Source: Siphonodentalium dalli
Taxonomy: Eukaryota; Mollusca; Scaphopoda; Gadilida; Siphonodentaliidae
Direction of reading: 5' to 3'
NCBI GenBank assembly: GCA_032622095.1
Contig: CP136066.1
Location: forward strand, 174,343,164-174,407,163
Length of the DNA stretch: 64,000 nt
The first letter of the stretch is position 1, and every line of letters starts with the position of its first letter. Below are positions 1 to 11,599 of this stretch, piece by piece. The notes below the pieces were generated by a model. That model did no database searches, was not told the DNA's origin, and saw only the letters and a list, made by a program, of their open reading frames with translations. The position numbers were made by a program, and so were the translations under genes.

Positions 1-74
1 TATTTCCGACTAAATCCTGAAAAGTTACCCATAATTCTGCTGTGGTTAAGGAGTCGATTACTTAGAGCATTACT
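1..74. repeat. Family M foldback, right half (cut by window edge)
   Basis: Right arm of a foldback with the terminus ...GCATTACTGTA. Family M consensus: TACAGTAATGCCCTAAATAA at the left, a near-perfect inverted copy at the right, about 205 bp, flanked by TA. The CAGT start and TA target fit a Tc1/mariner-type MITE. Confidence 0.8.
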
Positions 75-493
75 GTATGCATGAAGTTAACTCAAGAGAG
101 TTGGAGGAAAAAAGCTATGGCACTGTTTACACACGCAACTCTGCTCTCTGGTTAGCAACCATATTTGGGTCGTAGCGGTGTTTTGTTGTGATTGTCACAC
201 AGCGAGCGAAACAATTTACGCCCACGATTGGTCCTAACCCTGCAGATTTGACACATGCTTTCTCGCTGGCTCACAGTTGAGCTGACCTATATTCGAAAAA
301 GCATGTGTAAGAACTATAGGAATAAGACCAATGGCGGGAATGAATCGGCTCGCTTTTTGTGTGACAGTCAAAACACAACTCCGAATATGACACAAACTGG
401 GGCAGAGCATAGATTGTGTAAACAGTTCCTAAGTTGTTTTGTCAAAGGTTTCATTGCATATTTTTTATATATTGCTTGATTTATCCAACAAGA
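75..493. repeat. Imperfect foldback between two M copies
   Basis: Two arms are roughly inverted, about 118-235 and 310-440. Shared blocks include ACTGTTTACACA, TGCTCT, GTGTTTTG, GTCACACA and ATTGGTC with mismatches between. No coding signal was recognised; the 74-codon frame at 255-479 shows no family resemblance. It may be an old palindromic element. Confidence 0.45.
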
Positions 494-693
494 TACGGTA
501 ATGCTCTAAGTAATCGACTTCTTAACCACAGCAGAATTATGGGTAGCTTTTCAGGATTGAGTCGGAAATATGGCTTGTTGCCATTCATCGGAAAGCTCTC
601 CTAATGGCAACAAGCCATATTTCCGACTCAATCCTGAAAAGCTACCCATATTCTGCTGTGGTTAAGAAGTCGATTACTTGGAGCATTACTGTA
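494..693. repeat. Family M foldback, complete
   Basis: Both ends present (TACGGTAATGCTC...GAGCATTACTGTA). The arms meet around GCCATTCATCGGAAAGCTCT. Confidence 0.88.
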
Positions 694-771
694 GCATAGC
701 AGTGAAACATGATATTTGAATAACTGCAACAGTGTAACTGCATCGTGTGACCGTCAATAAGTTCATGCATT

Positions 772-1218
772 TACAAGCCTGCAAATAGTGTGTCTGTCAT
801 TTGCATGATGAGGTCCCCAGAGGGTGAATTTAGTGATGCTATCCCGCATGGTGGGTTAGCATCACCAGATTCACCCTTGGAACCTCATTCTGCTTTAGGC
901 CTCAACAGCTATGGGAGACCTATGATCAGATTGAAGTTCCCCAGTTGAAGTTGGTGATGTTCACCCCCTGGTCACCTCGATAATGCAATTTATCTTCTGC
1001 AAATTAGGGGATATAGAAACTTGCCAGAAGGGAAAAAGTAACTAAAAACAATGTTAATTTGAGACTACAGATATTTCCCTGAAGATGAGGCCGAAGCAGA
1101 ATGAGGTCCCCAGAGGGTGAATTTGGTGATGATAGCCCAACCTGAGGAATAGCGCTACTAAATTCATACTTTGGGGACCTCATTCTGCAAATGACAGACA
1201 CACTATTTCAAGGCTTGG
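772..1218. repeat. Family D inverted-repeat element, long form
   Basis: Ends CAAGCCTGCAAATAGTGTGT and its inverse ACACTATTTCAAGGCTTG. Each arm holds the AGAATGAGGTCCCCAGAGGG block and a GTGATGCTA-type palindrome. The middle carries 'aaattaggggatatagaaac' seen in other long copies. Non-autonomous; no frame of note. Confidence 0.8.
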
Positions 1219-1471
1219 TCGAGAGATATTGGGGAAGCGTATATTGAAAAAACTTCTAACATCGCGAGTTTGCAAATTGGTGGGTTACCAGCCGAGTTTG
1301 GAGTGATATTAGCAAATGTCGATAAATAGGTCGATCAAGGCAAAAAGGTGACATCTAATTAATAATGTCTGATATTGCTTGACGGCCGAAAGTAGAAGAT
1401 TTCAATCTAAACCTCCCTCTTAGTATATCAAATCAAGGAGGTGTTCACACCAATATTTTCATGCCAGTTGA

Positions 1472-1688
1472 TACAGTAATGCCCTAATTAATCGACTCCT
1501 TAACCACAGCAGAATTATGGGTAATTTTTCAGGATTTAGTCGGAAATATGGCTTGTTGCCATTCATCGGAAAGATCTCAGTGAGAGCTTTCCGATGAATG
1601 GCAACAAGCCATATTTCCGACTGAATCCTGAAACGTTACCCATAATTCTGCTGTGATTAAGGGGTCGATTAATTAGGGCATTAGTGTA
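1472..1688. repeat. Family M foldback, complete
   Basis: TACAGTAATGCCCTAATTAA at the left, inverse at the right; TA-flanked, arms almost perfectly complementary. Confidence 0.88.
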
Positions 1689-2034
1689 TATCTAATCAAG
1701 GAGGCGTTCACCAATATTTTCATGCCAGTTGATATTGTTAGTTGATTTATAGTTGTTGGTTTGTTGAATCTCACTGCGGTGCTATTGTTATCATTTCTGT
1801 AAATAGTTGTGTTTCTTCCTCTTTTTTATTCATTCTGCATGCATATCCTATTTTTATTTCATTTTTCACAAGGGTCCAAACACACAATTTTAGTTGACTT
1901 CCAGTGATTACCCTTGTATCAAGGTGTTAACACTCCACACAATCATGTGATTAATGGGACCCAATGCCTTCGAAGTTGTTTCATGTGAATTAACATCATT
2001 TTTATTAAAGTATTGTAAAACAGCTATCAACAAA

Positions 2035-2205
2035 TACAGTAATGCTCCTTAACCACAGTAGATAATGGCTTGTTGCCATTCATCGGAAAGCTCTCAGTGA
2101 GAGCTTACCGATGAATGGCAACAAGCCATATTTCCGACTAAATCCTGAAAAATTACCCATAATTCTGTGTGGTTAAGGAGTCGATAACTTAGAACATTAC
2201 AGTAT
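2035..2205. repeat. Family M foldback with a shortened left arm
   Basis: Left arm lacks about 35 bp (TACAGTAATGCTCCTTAACC) while the right arm is near full length. Confidence 0.8.
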
Positions 2206-2264
2206 AATGTACATGAATAGATTGCCATCATTGTGATCGATTGTGAAACTCCAAAATAGATCAG

Positions 2265-2450
2265 TTCACCCTTCCTTGACTGGAGCTTCCTGCAATTTTT
2301 GCGAAAACCCTGTGCCAATGCATTATCTTATGTATGCGAGTCTCCCATAAGATAATTCATTGGCCTAACAATATTTACATTGACCCTGTAAGCAAGTGCA
2401 TCAGGATCTTTAATGCTGCAGCAGCACAGCTCCCATCTTGAAAGGGTCAA
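2265..2450. repeat. Family PB-1 element, degraded
   Basis: CCCTTCCTTGACTGGAGCTT at the left and TCTTGAAAGGGTCAA at the right, with parts of the TATATATGCG palindromes lost. Confidence 0.6.
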
Positions 2451-2566
2451 GACATATGCAATGTCAAATTAGAAGACTGAGATATGGTCTGATGCAGTGA
2501 ATGCAACATTCATGGTATGACATCTTTCTAATTCATCATCAAATACATATGATGCATGCTATCTGG

Positions 2567-3010
2567 TATGGGTGGCCGTTTTTGCATTTATAAGCTAATT
2601 ACACTTAAGCGTAAATCATGTACGCTTAGGTGTAATTCATTTATATACTTAAGTGCAATTCAATTACACTTAAGAATAATTGGTTTCTTCACCTATCTAA
2701 CCTCAGGTGTATTGGTATAATCTGATGTAGGTTACTGGCATTAGTAATGTGGTTGCATCCATTTCAGCTTGAGAGGAGTTCAATTAGAGTGTATATGAAT
2801 TACACTTAACAATTGAATTATGCTTAAAGGTAGAGCCATAATTCTATTACGCTTAAGCATAAATCAATATCTACATTACGATTAAGCATAATTCATTTAC
2901 ACTTAAGCATAATTCATTTACGTTTAATTAAGCATAATGTATTACACTTAAGCGTAAATGAATTTAACTTAGACACAATTAGCTAATAAATGTGAAAAAG
3001 GCCTCCCATA
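2567..3010. repeat. 444-bp element with long terminal inverted repeats and internal palindrome array
   Basis: Left end TATGGGTGGCCGTTTTTGCA...TTATAAGCTAATT; right end is its inverse (AATTAGCTAATAAATGTG, AAAAAGGCCTCCCATA). The interior is a degenerate array of ACACTTAAGCGTAAATCAT units in both orientations. No other copy was seen in the window. Confidence 0.7.
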
Positions 3011-3199
3011 ATATGGAGGAGGTATATGCCCTAATCTCAGAAGAAGCTGTTGAATTATCTGGTCGAGATCTTCTAGCATCTAATAGTCCGTGCATCAATT
3101 AAAATGTGTTGCATCATTTCTCTAGTCTTAATTGAACTTCAACTCACTCATGAGTGGATTCTCCCATTCGTATATATATGATATGATCCAAATCTGGAT

Positions 3200-3337
3200 A
3201 TAGTGTGTCTCAAATTTTCAGAATGAGGTCCCTAGAGGCTGAATTTAGTGGTGCTACCCTGCACAGTGGACTAACATCACTAAATTCACCCTCTGTGGAC
3301 CTCATTCTGCAAATGTCCGGCACCTTATTTTGAGGCC
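3200..3337. repeat. Family D element, short form
   Basis: AGTGTGTCTCAAATTTTCAG at the left and the inverted arm ending GGCACCTTATTTTGAGGCCT at the right; only one palindromic module remains. Confidence 0.7.
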
Positions 3338-3446
3338 TGTCTTGAGTTGGAGAATTCATTCACGAATCAATGTAGTATAACGGACACTTGCCTTATCATA
3401 AAATCACATACATAGTGTTGTTTGAAGTTCAGCTCATTGCATCAAA

Positions 3447-3656
3447 TACAGTAATGCCCTAAATAATCGACTCCTTAACCACAGCAGAATTATGGGTAAT
3501 TTTTCAGGATTTTGTTGGAAATATGGCTTGTTGCCATTCATCGGAAAGCTCTCAGTGAGAGCTTTCCGATGAATGGCAACAAGCCATATTTCAGACTGAA
3601 AAGTTACTCATAATTCTACTGTGGTTAAGGAGTCAATTATTTAGGGCATTACATGT
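3447..3656. repeat. Family M foldback, complete
   Basis: TACAGTAATGCCCTAAATAA at the left and GGGCATTACATGTA at the right. Confidence 0.88.
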
Positions 3657-3853
3657 ACTCATCAATATATCATGCCATCCTAATCCTGTAGTGTTGTTTG
3701 AATTCAGCTCTTTGGATTATTAATCATCCCATCCTGAACCCACAGTGTTGTTTGATTTGTTTGTATATATTGTTATTTTTTACTGAATATTTATTTTGAA
3801 TAAACGTTGGAAATTTTAAATACAGGTGTTATGTTGATTATGGGGAAGTTGTC

Positions 3854-4256
3854 ATTATACGCCCTTTTGAAAAAAAGGCCGTATTATAGTATTGGTCTGT
3901 CCGTCCGGGCGTCCGTCCGTTAACCTGTTGTCCGGATGATAACTTTAGTTAGAGTGAACCAAAATTAGTAAAATTTGGTATGTGGGTTTATTAGCCGAAA
4001 AGTAAGTTCAAGTTCGAATTTGGGTTCCGCCCGCCAATTTTCACCGGAGTTATGCCCCTTATTTAACGTTTTTTGACTTAGAAAATCCTTGAAATTTGTT
4101 GTCCGGATGATAACTTTAGTATAGTTTATCGGAATGAATCCAAATTTGGTATATTACTTTCTTTCACCAAAACACAGGTCAAGTTCGAACTTGGGTTCTG
4201 TCCGACCATTTTTGGCAGAGTTATGCCCCTTTTTCGACTCAGAAAATTCAGTTTTT
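3854..4256 (+). repeat. Family E block, 5' part
   Basis: Starts TTATACGCCCTTTTGAAAAA, has a GTCCGTCCGGGCGTCCGTCC run, then repeated subunits with 'gttgtccggatgataacttt' and 'gagttatgcccctt'. The distal end is replaced by family G sequence at about 4257. Confidence 0.7.
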
Positions 4257-5870
4257 AGCTCACCTGAGACGAAGTCTCCGGTGGAGCTATAGTCATCACT
4301 CCTCGTCCGTCGTCCATCCGTCCATCCGTCAACAATTCTTTGAACATCTTCTCCTCTGAAACCGGAAGACCGAATTGGTTCATATTTGGTGTGGATGTTC
4401 CCTAGGTGACTCTCATTCAGATTTGTTCAAATGAGGTCACTGGGTCAAATAGTTGCGAAGCCAGGGCCATAACTCTATTCCTCCATAGTAATTCTTACAA
4501 CGACTTCTTTTTCAGAACCATTGGTCCGATTTAGCTAATATTTGGTATGGAGGGTCCTTGGGTGACTGGTGTTCAGATTTGTTCAAATGAGGTCACCCGG
4601 TCAATTAGTTGAGAAACCAGGGCCATAACTCATAGTAATTCTTACAATGACTTCTTCTCAAACAATATTTGGCCGATTTAGCTTATATTTGGTACAGAGA
4701 GACCTTGGGTGACTGGGGTTCAGATTTTGTCAAATGGGGTCACTGGGTCAAATAGGGGCAGAGCCAGGGACATAACTCTAAAAAAATAATAACATTTTTC
4801 CATTTTGACCTTTGATTTTTTTTAGACATATCACAGCTACCCAACCCCACCCCCCCACCCACCTCCTGTCACTGCCACACCAAACTGTATCATACCATGT
4901 TATCTCTTCCTTGTTCACCCCATTAAAATCCTTGTTTTGATCACAGCTGTAGGAGTATCAAAAAGCTGTGTGTGCAGTCGTTAATACCTAATAATCTATG
5001 TCAACACCTCTCAGACACTGGTAGCTGATGGTTTCATGAATGGAATAAAATTCTCAGGATACACTTGCTCTCAAGGTCATGGGAATTTTGTTAAGCTAAT
5101 GTAGTCAAATAAATGTTGTATGTCATATTCTCACAGGGATGTCCCCACAGTGTTGGGGGGGGGGGTGACTGACACATTTGTTCAATGAAATGTAAATTTG
5201 AAGCTCTTATGAGAAGAAGCTATAGTCATCACTTCTCATCTGTCACCTGTTCATCTGTCTGTCCGTCCATCCATCTGTCAACAATTCTTTGAACATCTTC
5301 TCTAGGTCATAAGACTGAATGGGTTCATATTTGGTGTGGATGTTCCCTAGGTGACTCACATTCAGATTTGTTCAAATGAGGTCACTGTCAAATGGTTGTG
5401 AAGCCAGGGCCATAACTCTTGCCCTCCATAGTAATTCTTAAAAACGACTTATTGTGTACCATCAGGTTGAATTGGTTCATATTTGGTATGAAGGGTCCTT
5501 TGGTGACTGTAGTTCAGATTTGTTCAAATGGGGTCATCCTGGTCAAATAGGGGCCAAGCAAAGGACAGTTTTCCTCTTAATATGCTTCCTTTACAGGGAC
5601 CGTCAGGTTTATTTTACTGATATTTAGTATGAAGGGTTCTTTGGTGTCTGGGATTCAAATTTATGCAGATGGAGTCACCAGGTTAAATAGGGTGGGACCA
5701 GGGACATAACTGTATGTCTCTATAGTAATACTTATAATGTCTTCTCAAGAGAGGTTGGACCATATAGTATGGAGGATCCTTTAGTGACTGAGATTCAGAT
5801 CTGTTAACATGAGGTCAACCCATTAAGAAATGACGGGACTATGGGGACTTAAGACTTTTGTGTCTAAAAA
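4257..5870 (+). repeat. Family G block (agctcacctgag type) with subrepeats
   Basis: Begins AGCTCACCTGAGACGAAGTC and contains four or more ~170-bp subunits sharing 'attcagatttgttcaaatga' and 'gggccataactct'. At 5215-5300 the unit restarts, with GTCCGTCCATCC. This block type is widespread in bivalve genomes as I recall. No gene. Confidence 0.65.
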
Positions 5871-6379
5871 ATCATTAAAATACAAAATTCATTAAAACGT
5901 CTACCTTGGAACTACCTGACTGATTAATCTGACATACATATAGTGTTTTTGGGTCCATGGATAATTGGGCTTTAAATATGTCTAAATGGTTTTATATAAA
6001 GCGCTATTGAGATTGAAAATTTCCAACAATTGAGAAAGTTTTAGATGTCGGTTGTGAAATTTCAACCTAAGACTTGGGAGTCTGGGCCCCGGGCGAGAGG
6101 GGACTTCTTGAGCTGGAGGAGGGGGTGATCACTAGTGTACAGTTGGTAATTTCAAGTTAGATTTGGTAATTTCAAGGTAGATTTTGTAGATTTGGTAATT
6201 TGATATTCACTGATCTACATTCATGAAGCCTCTCTAGCCACATATCCTGTTTAGATCTACTTCTTTTAAAGTGATTATGAAAAGTTCTGACTGTTGTGGT
6301 CTCCAAGGTCCCAGTCTTATCAGTCTTTGCAGTCTGGTGAGCGACCCCACAGTCTTTGACTGTCTTGTTCTTATGTTTT
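5871..6379. other. No recognisable feature
   Basis: AT-rich sequence continuing from the family G block; no splice-bounded exon, RNA or repeat boundary is convincing. Confidence 0.4.
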
Positions 6380-6787
6380 TTGGTTTCCGGATGATAACTC
6401 GATTTTGGAATGTTTATACGCAAAACCCGAATTTCGTTTTAATCCGATAATTTTTGCGAGAGTTATGGCCCCTTTTTTGACGTAATTTGACTTAGAAAAT
6501 CCCTGAAATTTGTTGTCCGGATGATAACTTTAGTTAGAGTGAACCGATTTCAATCAAATTTGGTATGTGGGTTTATTAGGAGAAAAGACAGTTCGAATTT
6601 GGGTTCCGTCCGCCAATTTTCGGATTCAATGATAATTTGGTATATTACTTTCTCCCACCAAAACACAGGTCAAGTTCAAATTTGAGTTCCGTCCGCCAAT
6701 TTTTACCAGAGTTATGCCCCTTTTTTACCAGTTTCCGCCGACCCAAGAGAGGGCGTATATTGCACGCCCAGCGTAGCTCTTGTTTTA
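6380..6787 (+). repeat. Family E block, 3' part
   Basis: Begins inside a subunit ('ggtttccggatgataactcg') and ends with the family terminus GCACGCCCAGCGTAGCTCTTG split across 6761-6782. Confidence 0.7.
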
Positions 6788-6846
6788 ATAATAATTTTGT
6801 CCCTTTAATTTCTTCATTAACCCTTTCTATATTAAATACTTAATAC

Positions 6847-7079
6847 TTAACCCTTTCATGACGGGAGCTGCATTAAAGACTTATATATGCAAATCTCTCA
6901 TTGGAAGACTCGCATATATAAAAGATTGCACTGGCTTCCAAGATAAAGGTAAATATTGTTAAGCCAATGCATTCTCTTATATATGCAAAGCACCCTATGT
7001 GTGACTTGCATATATAAGAGAATGCATTGGCACAGGGTTTTCGCAAAAAGTCAGAAAGCACCAACCGTGGAAGCGTTAA
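6847..7079. repeat. Family PB-1 element
   Basis: TTAACCCTTTCATGACGGGA at the left, ...AAGCGTTAA at the right. Two TATATATGC palindromes are separated by 'aagataaaggtaaatattgt'. The TTAA target and CCCTTT ends are piggyBac-like. Confidence 0.8.
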
Positions 7080-7349
7080 ATACTTAGTACTTAAATACCT
7101 TCTGTAAATGTGTTGCTTCCTTTGGTGAACATGGTATCCATTAACATGGTTTAAAGGTACTCAATATGATCAGTTACTGTTATAACATTTCTTCAAAATA
7201 CACTTTAGTTATCAGAATTTATTAATTATAACAAAATAATGCTAACCACTGTCAACTGTTTTTGTGAGATAAATGAATTCCACATTCCCTTCTTACTACT
7301 ACTACTACTGTACTTGTTACTACCCTGAGTAATGACAAACCATAAACTG

Positions 7350-7420
7350 GAGGTGGTCTGTCCCATTGGGAGTAAGGATACCCCCCCCCCCCCCCCCCCC
7401 CATGGCAAAAATGTTTTTCA
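7350..7420. repeat. Family H fragment with a ~20-bp poly-C run
   Basis: GTCCCATTGGGAGTAAGGAT is followed by uninterrupted C at 7381-7400. It matches the start of the complete copy at 42249. Confidence 0.6.
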
Positions 7421-7594
7421 CACTCAAGTTATGCTCTGGAAAGGTTAGTTGGACGCACACATATATGGACAGACTGTCAACAAAATTGCCCAATCGGCCT
7501 CTGCTAATTTTAAAACAAATTGACCGGAAACATTCAATGGAGGAATACAAGATCAGACAAAAATCCGAATACTGCGAATATATATAATTTTTAT

Positions 7595-8060
7595 AATTAT
7601 AATTAATTTTTATGCTTACACATACCATAGTATGGTAAACATAGTGTCGATGTCCGGATTGACCACTCGTCATTTGTCCGTCCGTCTGTCTGTCTGCAGA
7701 CACTTTCACATGGTGCGATAACTCAAACATTTTCTATTTGATCGGAACCAAGTTTGTATATGAATTTCACAGCACAAAAGACAGATACGAATATGGGTTT
7801 GATCGGACTATTTTTGGCCCTTTTTTGAAAAAAATATTCACTCTTAAAAAATTTATTTTAGATTGAATTCCTTTTAACCAAAAAAAAAAATATATATATA
7901 TAATATAAAAAATATTTTTTTTAAGGGCTTTGTGGACCCAATTTTTCCAAACATTTTTAGAGTCCAAAAAAGGATTCTGTTCATATATATTAGTAATCAT
8001 AGAAACCATGCCCATTGATGCACCATTTGAAGAGTATACTTCATTGTGGATTATGTTAGA
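7595..8060 (+). repeat. Family F block
   Basis: Contains CCATAGTATGGTAAACATAG, a GTCCGTCCGTCTGTCTGTC run and a 'cgataactcaaacattttct' unit. Inverted relative to 56040-56455. Confidence 0.6.
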
Positions 8061-8261
8061 AATACAAAATGTGAACTTTATTGAGATTTAAAAAAATAAA
8101 ATTTACAGGCAATGGTCCAAGAAAAACAAAGTCCAAATCTAAGAATCAAATATGGGAATATGTACTGAACACTGTGATCAATTTGCATGGTTTCTATGAT
8201 TACTAACATACATGAACAGAATCTTGTATTTGGACTCTATAAAATTTTGGAAAAATTGGGT

Positions 8262-9022
8262 CCCTTAAATAATATATATATTTTTTTTAAGGTTACCAAC
8301 ATTTGTAAAACTAACACCATTATAACTCTGCCAAGGGTACCCCGAGTCACCACACCAAATTTGGTTTAAATCGGCCCAAAATCTTATGTTATGTACTGGT
8401 AAATTTGTTTGGAGCGACATTAAACCCAATTCACCAATCCATCCCATGCCTTTGCACTACTTAGCTATTAATATGGCTACATTATTTTCTGATGTCTCTT
8501 ATGCCAATGTGCAGATAAAGAAAGCTATGGTATCTAATTTTTTTTAAGTTTCAACATTACACATCACATGATATTAACAGTAAACTAGAACATCTGTGCT
8601 GCATTGCACAGCTGAGTATATCACTCTACATATGGTCTGAGGTCATTATAAATGTCAATTGTTTAATAGAGATGCCAGCCTTCAACATAAACAGTGCATG
8701 TGATTTGATACATTATCATTGTAAACTTAAATTGGACTCTCTTAACCCAAGTATTCCATGTCCAGTTCACCTATTCACATTTAACCTAAGGCTGTGGTGG
8801 TGCAGTATTACAGATCTTGTACCAGTGCATTATCTTATATATATGCGAGTGACCCATAAATTCCAATAATTTGTGTTATGTACATTTGTCTATAATAGTA
8901 CATAACAGTATACATCTACTCTATAATTCAACATCAAAACTCTCATTTATGATTCTGATCATAGTAATTTACTATCGCCAAGGGATGGGTTAACATCTGC
9001 CGATCGTGATCGGCCTCTCGTT
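8262..9022 (+). repeat. Dispersed repeat R7, copy 1
   Basis: About 760 bp, matching 55238-55892 in opposite orientation. Shared blocks include 'caagggtaccccgagtcacc', 'ttatgtactggtaaatttgt', 'acaaattattggaatttatg' (inverse) and the right end 'gatcggcctctcgttc'. No long frame is conserved. Confidence 0.75.
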
Positions 9023-9294
9023 CCTTAAGGAAGCCCTTCAACTGAACTATATGGATTATATCTCCGGCTTTGTGTCAATCAGAAGGGTTAAAATTTATTG
9101 CCATCCCTACTCTGTTTACATCCGTGCTCGGATTAGTTACACATGAATGCACCCAGTGTAATTCCTGCATTCTAACCATTATCTAGCCAGTTTGATTTCT
9201 GACTCAATCATAAGATTTGCAAGTCATGGGTTGGGAATGGCACCACCATGGGAGGGATCTATGGTTTAGTTTCGGGCTTCCCTTAAGGAAAAAT
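9023..9294. repeat. Small inverted-repeat element next to R7
   Basis: Ends CCTTAAGGAAGCCC and GGGCTTCCCTTAAGG. Its first ~165 bp are an inverted match to the right end (11430-11596) of the adjacent composite element. Confidence 0.55.
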
Positions 9295-9928
9295 TAATTA
9301 TAATTATATAAAATATATTTCCCCCACTAAGGAAAGCCCTTCAACTGAACTATATGGATTAGAATGCAATAAAGTCAGTATCAAAATTCGATGGAAATGT
9401 ACTCTTCGGAAACAGATTTCATGTAAATGTGATTTAGTCATGAATCAGCTATGGTTATGTTACATGAAAGAGCTCATAATTCAGATTCCGACATTGCTCA
9501 AAGTTGGACCTCCCCCTCCTTGCTTTTGGAAGAAACATCCAAGGTAGTGCTTACAATTCATGCATATTATGTTCCTACAGTATTATGGCATTGAGTAGAC
9601 CCTGAAGCCGATTTACTTGAAATTCAGTTAGGCACTGGCTAGCCAATAAAATGTTTAAACACCTTGACCATGCCCCTCATGAACAAGTTGCTCCGCATTG
9701 AAGACACAGCATGCCTGTTTGTACCAAGTTCACATTGGATATGGTTACTTGCCACAAGTACGGAATCACCATTGTATCGTTAAGCAAACTGTAGCTGGAG
9801 GGTCAGGTTACAACATTTTCAGATCTTTGCAGTCTTGCATATCAGGGAAGCCCATTCAGCAAGATACATTGAGTGATTGCAAAGAAACAAACAGATCTGG
9901 CTAGCTTAGATTCGAAGGTATTAATCGG

Positions 9929-10299
9929 TTAACCCTTTACCCAACAAACCGGCCAAAAAAAGCTTCAACAGCCTAAAATATCTTCGGTCTGTCTCAATAG
10001 AACCATACAAATATGGATATCATTGGAACCGGCTCCTTGACCACATTGTGATAGTTACAGTTATGCCCTGTGCCAATGCATTCTCTTATATATGTGAGTC
10101 GACCATAGGTCGCCTCGCATATATAAGAGAATGCATTGGCCTAAAAAAAATCCATTTTTTCTTACATTCTTTAACAATTTTATAATTTTTAATGTGTTAA
10201 GCCAATGCATTCTCTTATATATGCAAGGCGACCTATGGTCGACTCGCATATATAAGAGAATGCATTGGCACAGGGCCCTTCTGTTGGGTAAAGGGTTAA
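9929..10299. repeat. Family PB-2 element, copy 1
   Basis: TTAACCCTTTACCCAACAAA to GTTGGGTAAAGGGTTAA, 371 bp. A unique ~140-bp left part is followed by two large palindromes with GTCGACCATAGGTCGCC centres and an A/T spacer between. Confidence 0.9.
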
Positions 10300-10639
10300 A
10301 GCATAATTAATGATAACGACATGTTGGAGATGTACAATGATGTCCTTAAGCCTTATGATAATCATTTCCCAAATGTCAGTTGAGTTCCGGTTGCTCAACT
10401 TCAATGTTGCAATTCGTTCAGGCAAAGGAAAATTCATCGGATAACAAGGACTATCTTTTTTATTTATTCATGTAAATTATTGCCAAAGGAGACATTTCTG
10501 TCCTGGACAACTTTCTGCGAACTAACAGAGCTGTTTCACGATATTAACATAGCGATGAGATTCAAGTTTAACAAGGGAAGCCTAACTGTCTTAGAAAAGC
10601 ATTTGTCGGTATGAGTTCTCGTAGGTTGCGATGAGTCGA

Positions 10640-11157
10640 CTGAAAGAGAACATGTGTAGCACGAAATTAGGAGACTTCGCATACCGTACCACATGGCTTC
10701 CGCAATCATACGAGTCATTACACCATATATGTTACACAATAATGCGACATATTTTTTCGCCACAAGTAAGCTATGTGCTATGTAAGCTATGTGCGAACAA
10801 GAAATGTTCGATCGAAGGATGCAGGCCTACTAACACCAAAAGGCGCCAACCTCAGAACTGTTGGAGATCGCGCATTTTGTGTGTCATGTCCGTTCACCTG
10901 GAATTCCTTACCACAACCCATCAGAGAATCGCCATCATTCGGAGAATTCAAATCAACACTGAAAACATATTTGTTCGAGCGGAGGTATCGAGACATTTTG
11001 AACCTTCAACGATGACATTCTGTACATTCTGTATATATCACTGCATTTTCTCTTTTTCTCTCTATATATTTGAACCAAATCATGTGAAGCGCCTAGGGCC
11101 CATCACCACGGGGATAGGCGCTATACAAGAACAATTATTATTATTATTATTTAGTTA
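10640..11157 (+). mobile_element. 5'-truncated LINE (non-LTR retrotransposon) 3' end
   Basis: The frame 10773-11015 ends an ORF2-like protein: RTVGDRAFCVSCPFTWNSLP, then PSFGEFKSTLKTYLF, the typical C-terminal tail of CR1/L2/Jockey-like polymerases. The 3' UTR has GCGCCTAGGGCCCATC and 'ggcgctatacaagaac' and ends in (ATT)n at 11134-11153. The reverse transcriptase core is absent, so it is dead on arrival. Confidence 0.75.
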
Positions 11158-11599
11158 ATGTCAAGATGGCCATCTATTTCTAATTTTGAAAAGTGATTCT
11201 GACCACAGATTTTAGAGAGATGCCATTTTGTTGAGGAAAAAAAAAATGCGGAAACAAATTACGTATACAATGAAACAAAAGTTTCTGTGCGGATGTAAGA
11301 AATGTTATTGAACTTTTGGGTAGGACGACAAATAAATTGCAAGTTTGTTATCGACAATAAATATTGAGCTGATAAACTCGCAATTCAGAAAAATACTCTT
11401 TAGAACCAAGTCCTGTCGACAGCCAGGAGGAATTAAAACTGGCTAGATAATGTTTAGAACTCGGGATTTACACTGGGTGTATTCGTGAGTGACTAATCTG
11501 AGCACGGATGTAAACAGAGTAGGGACGGCTATAAATTTTAACCCACAAAGCCGGAGATGTAATCCATATAGTTCAGTTGAAGGACTTTCCTTAGTGAAA

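Larger units (their letters stand above)
9322..11596. mobile_element. Composite ~2.3 kb element with matched inverted ends
   Basis: Ends match over ~37 bp: left CACTAAGGAAAGCCCTTCAA, right its inverse TTGAAGGACTTTCCTTAGTG. The right arm's next ~130 bp match 9060-9190 instead. Inside lie a PB-2 MITE (9929-10299) and a LINE 3' end (~10640-11157). No transposase was recognised; the frame at 9698-9904 has no known family. Confidence 0.55.

Noticed and set aside
4418-4440. B-box-like 'gatttgttcaaatgag' in family G
   Set aside because: No A-box at the right distance and the motif repeats in each ~170-bp subunit.
7366-7587. Frame beginning with a proline run
   Set aside because: The proline run is just the poly-C tract of family H.
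10061-10437. Several frames reading through TATATATGCG palindromes
   Set aside because: The same peptides (such as YKRMHW) appear wherever the palindrome occurs, in both directions; they are translations of the repeat.
10631-11158. 175-codon plus-strand frame overlapping the LINE tail
   Set aside because: The recognisable polymerase tail is in another frame (10773-11015); this one is a shadow.
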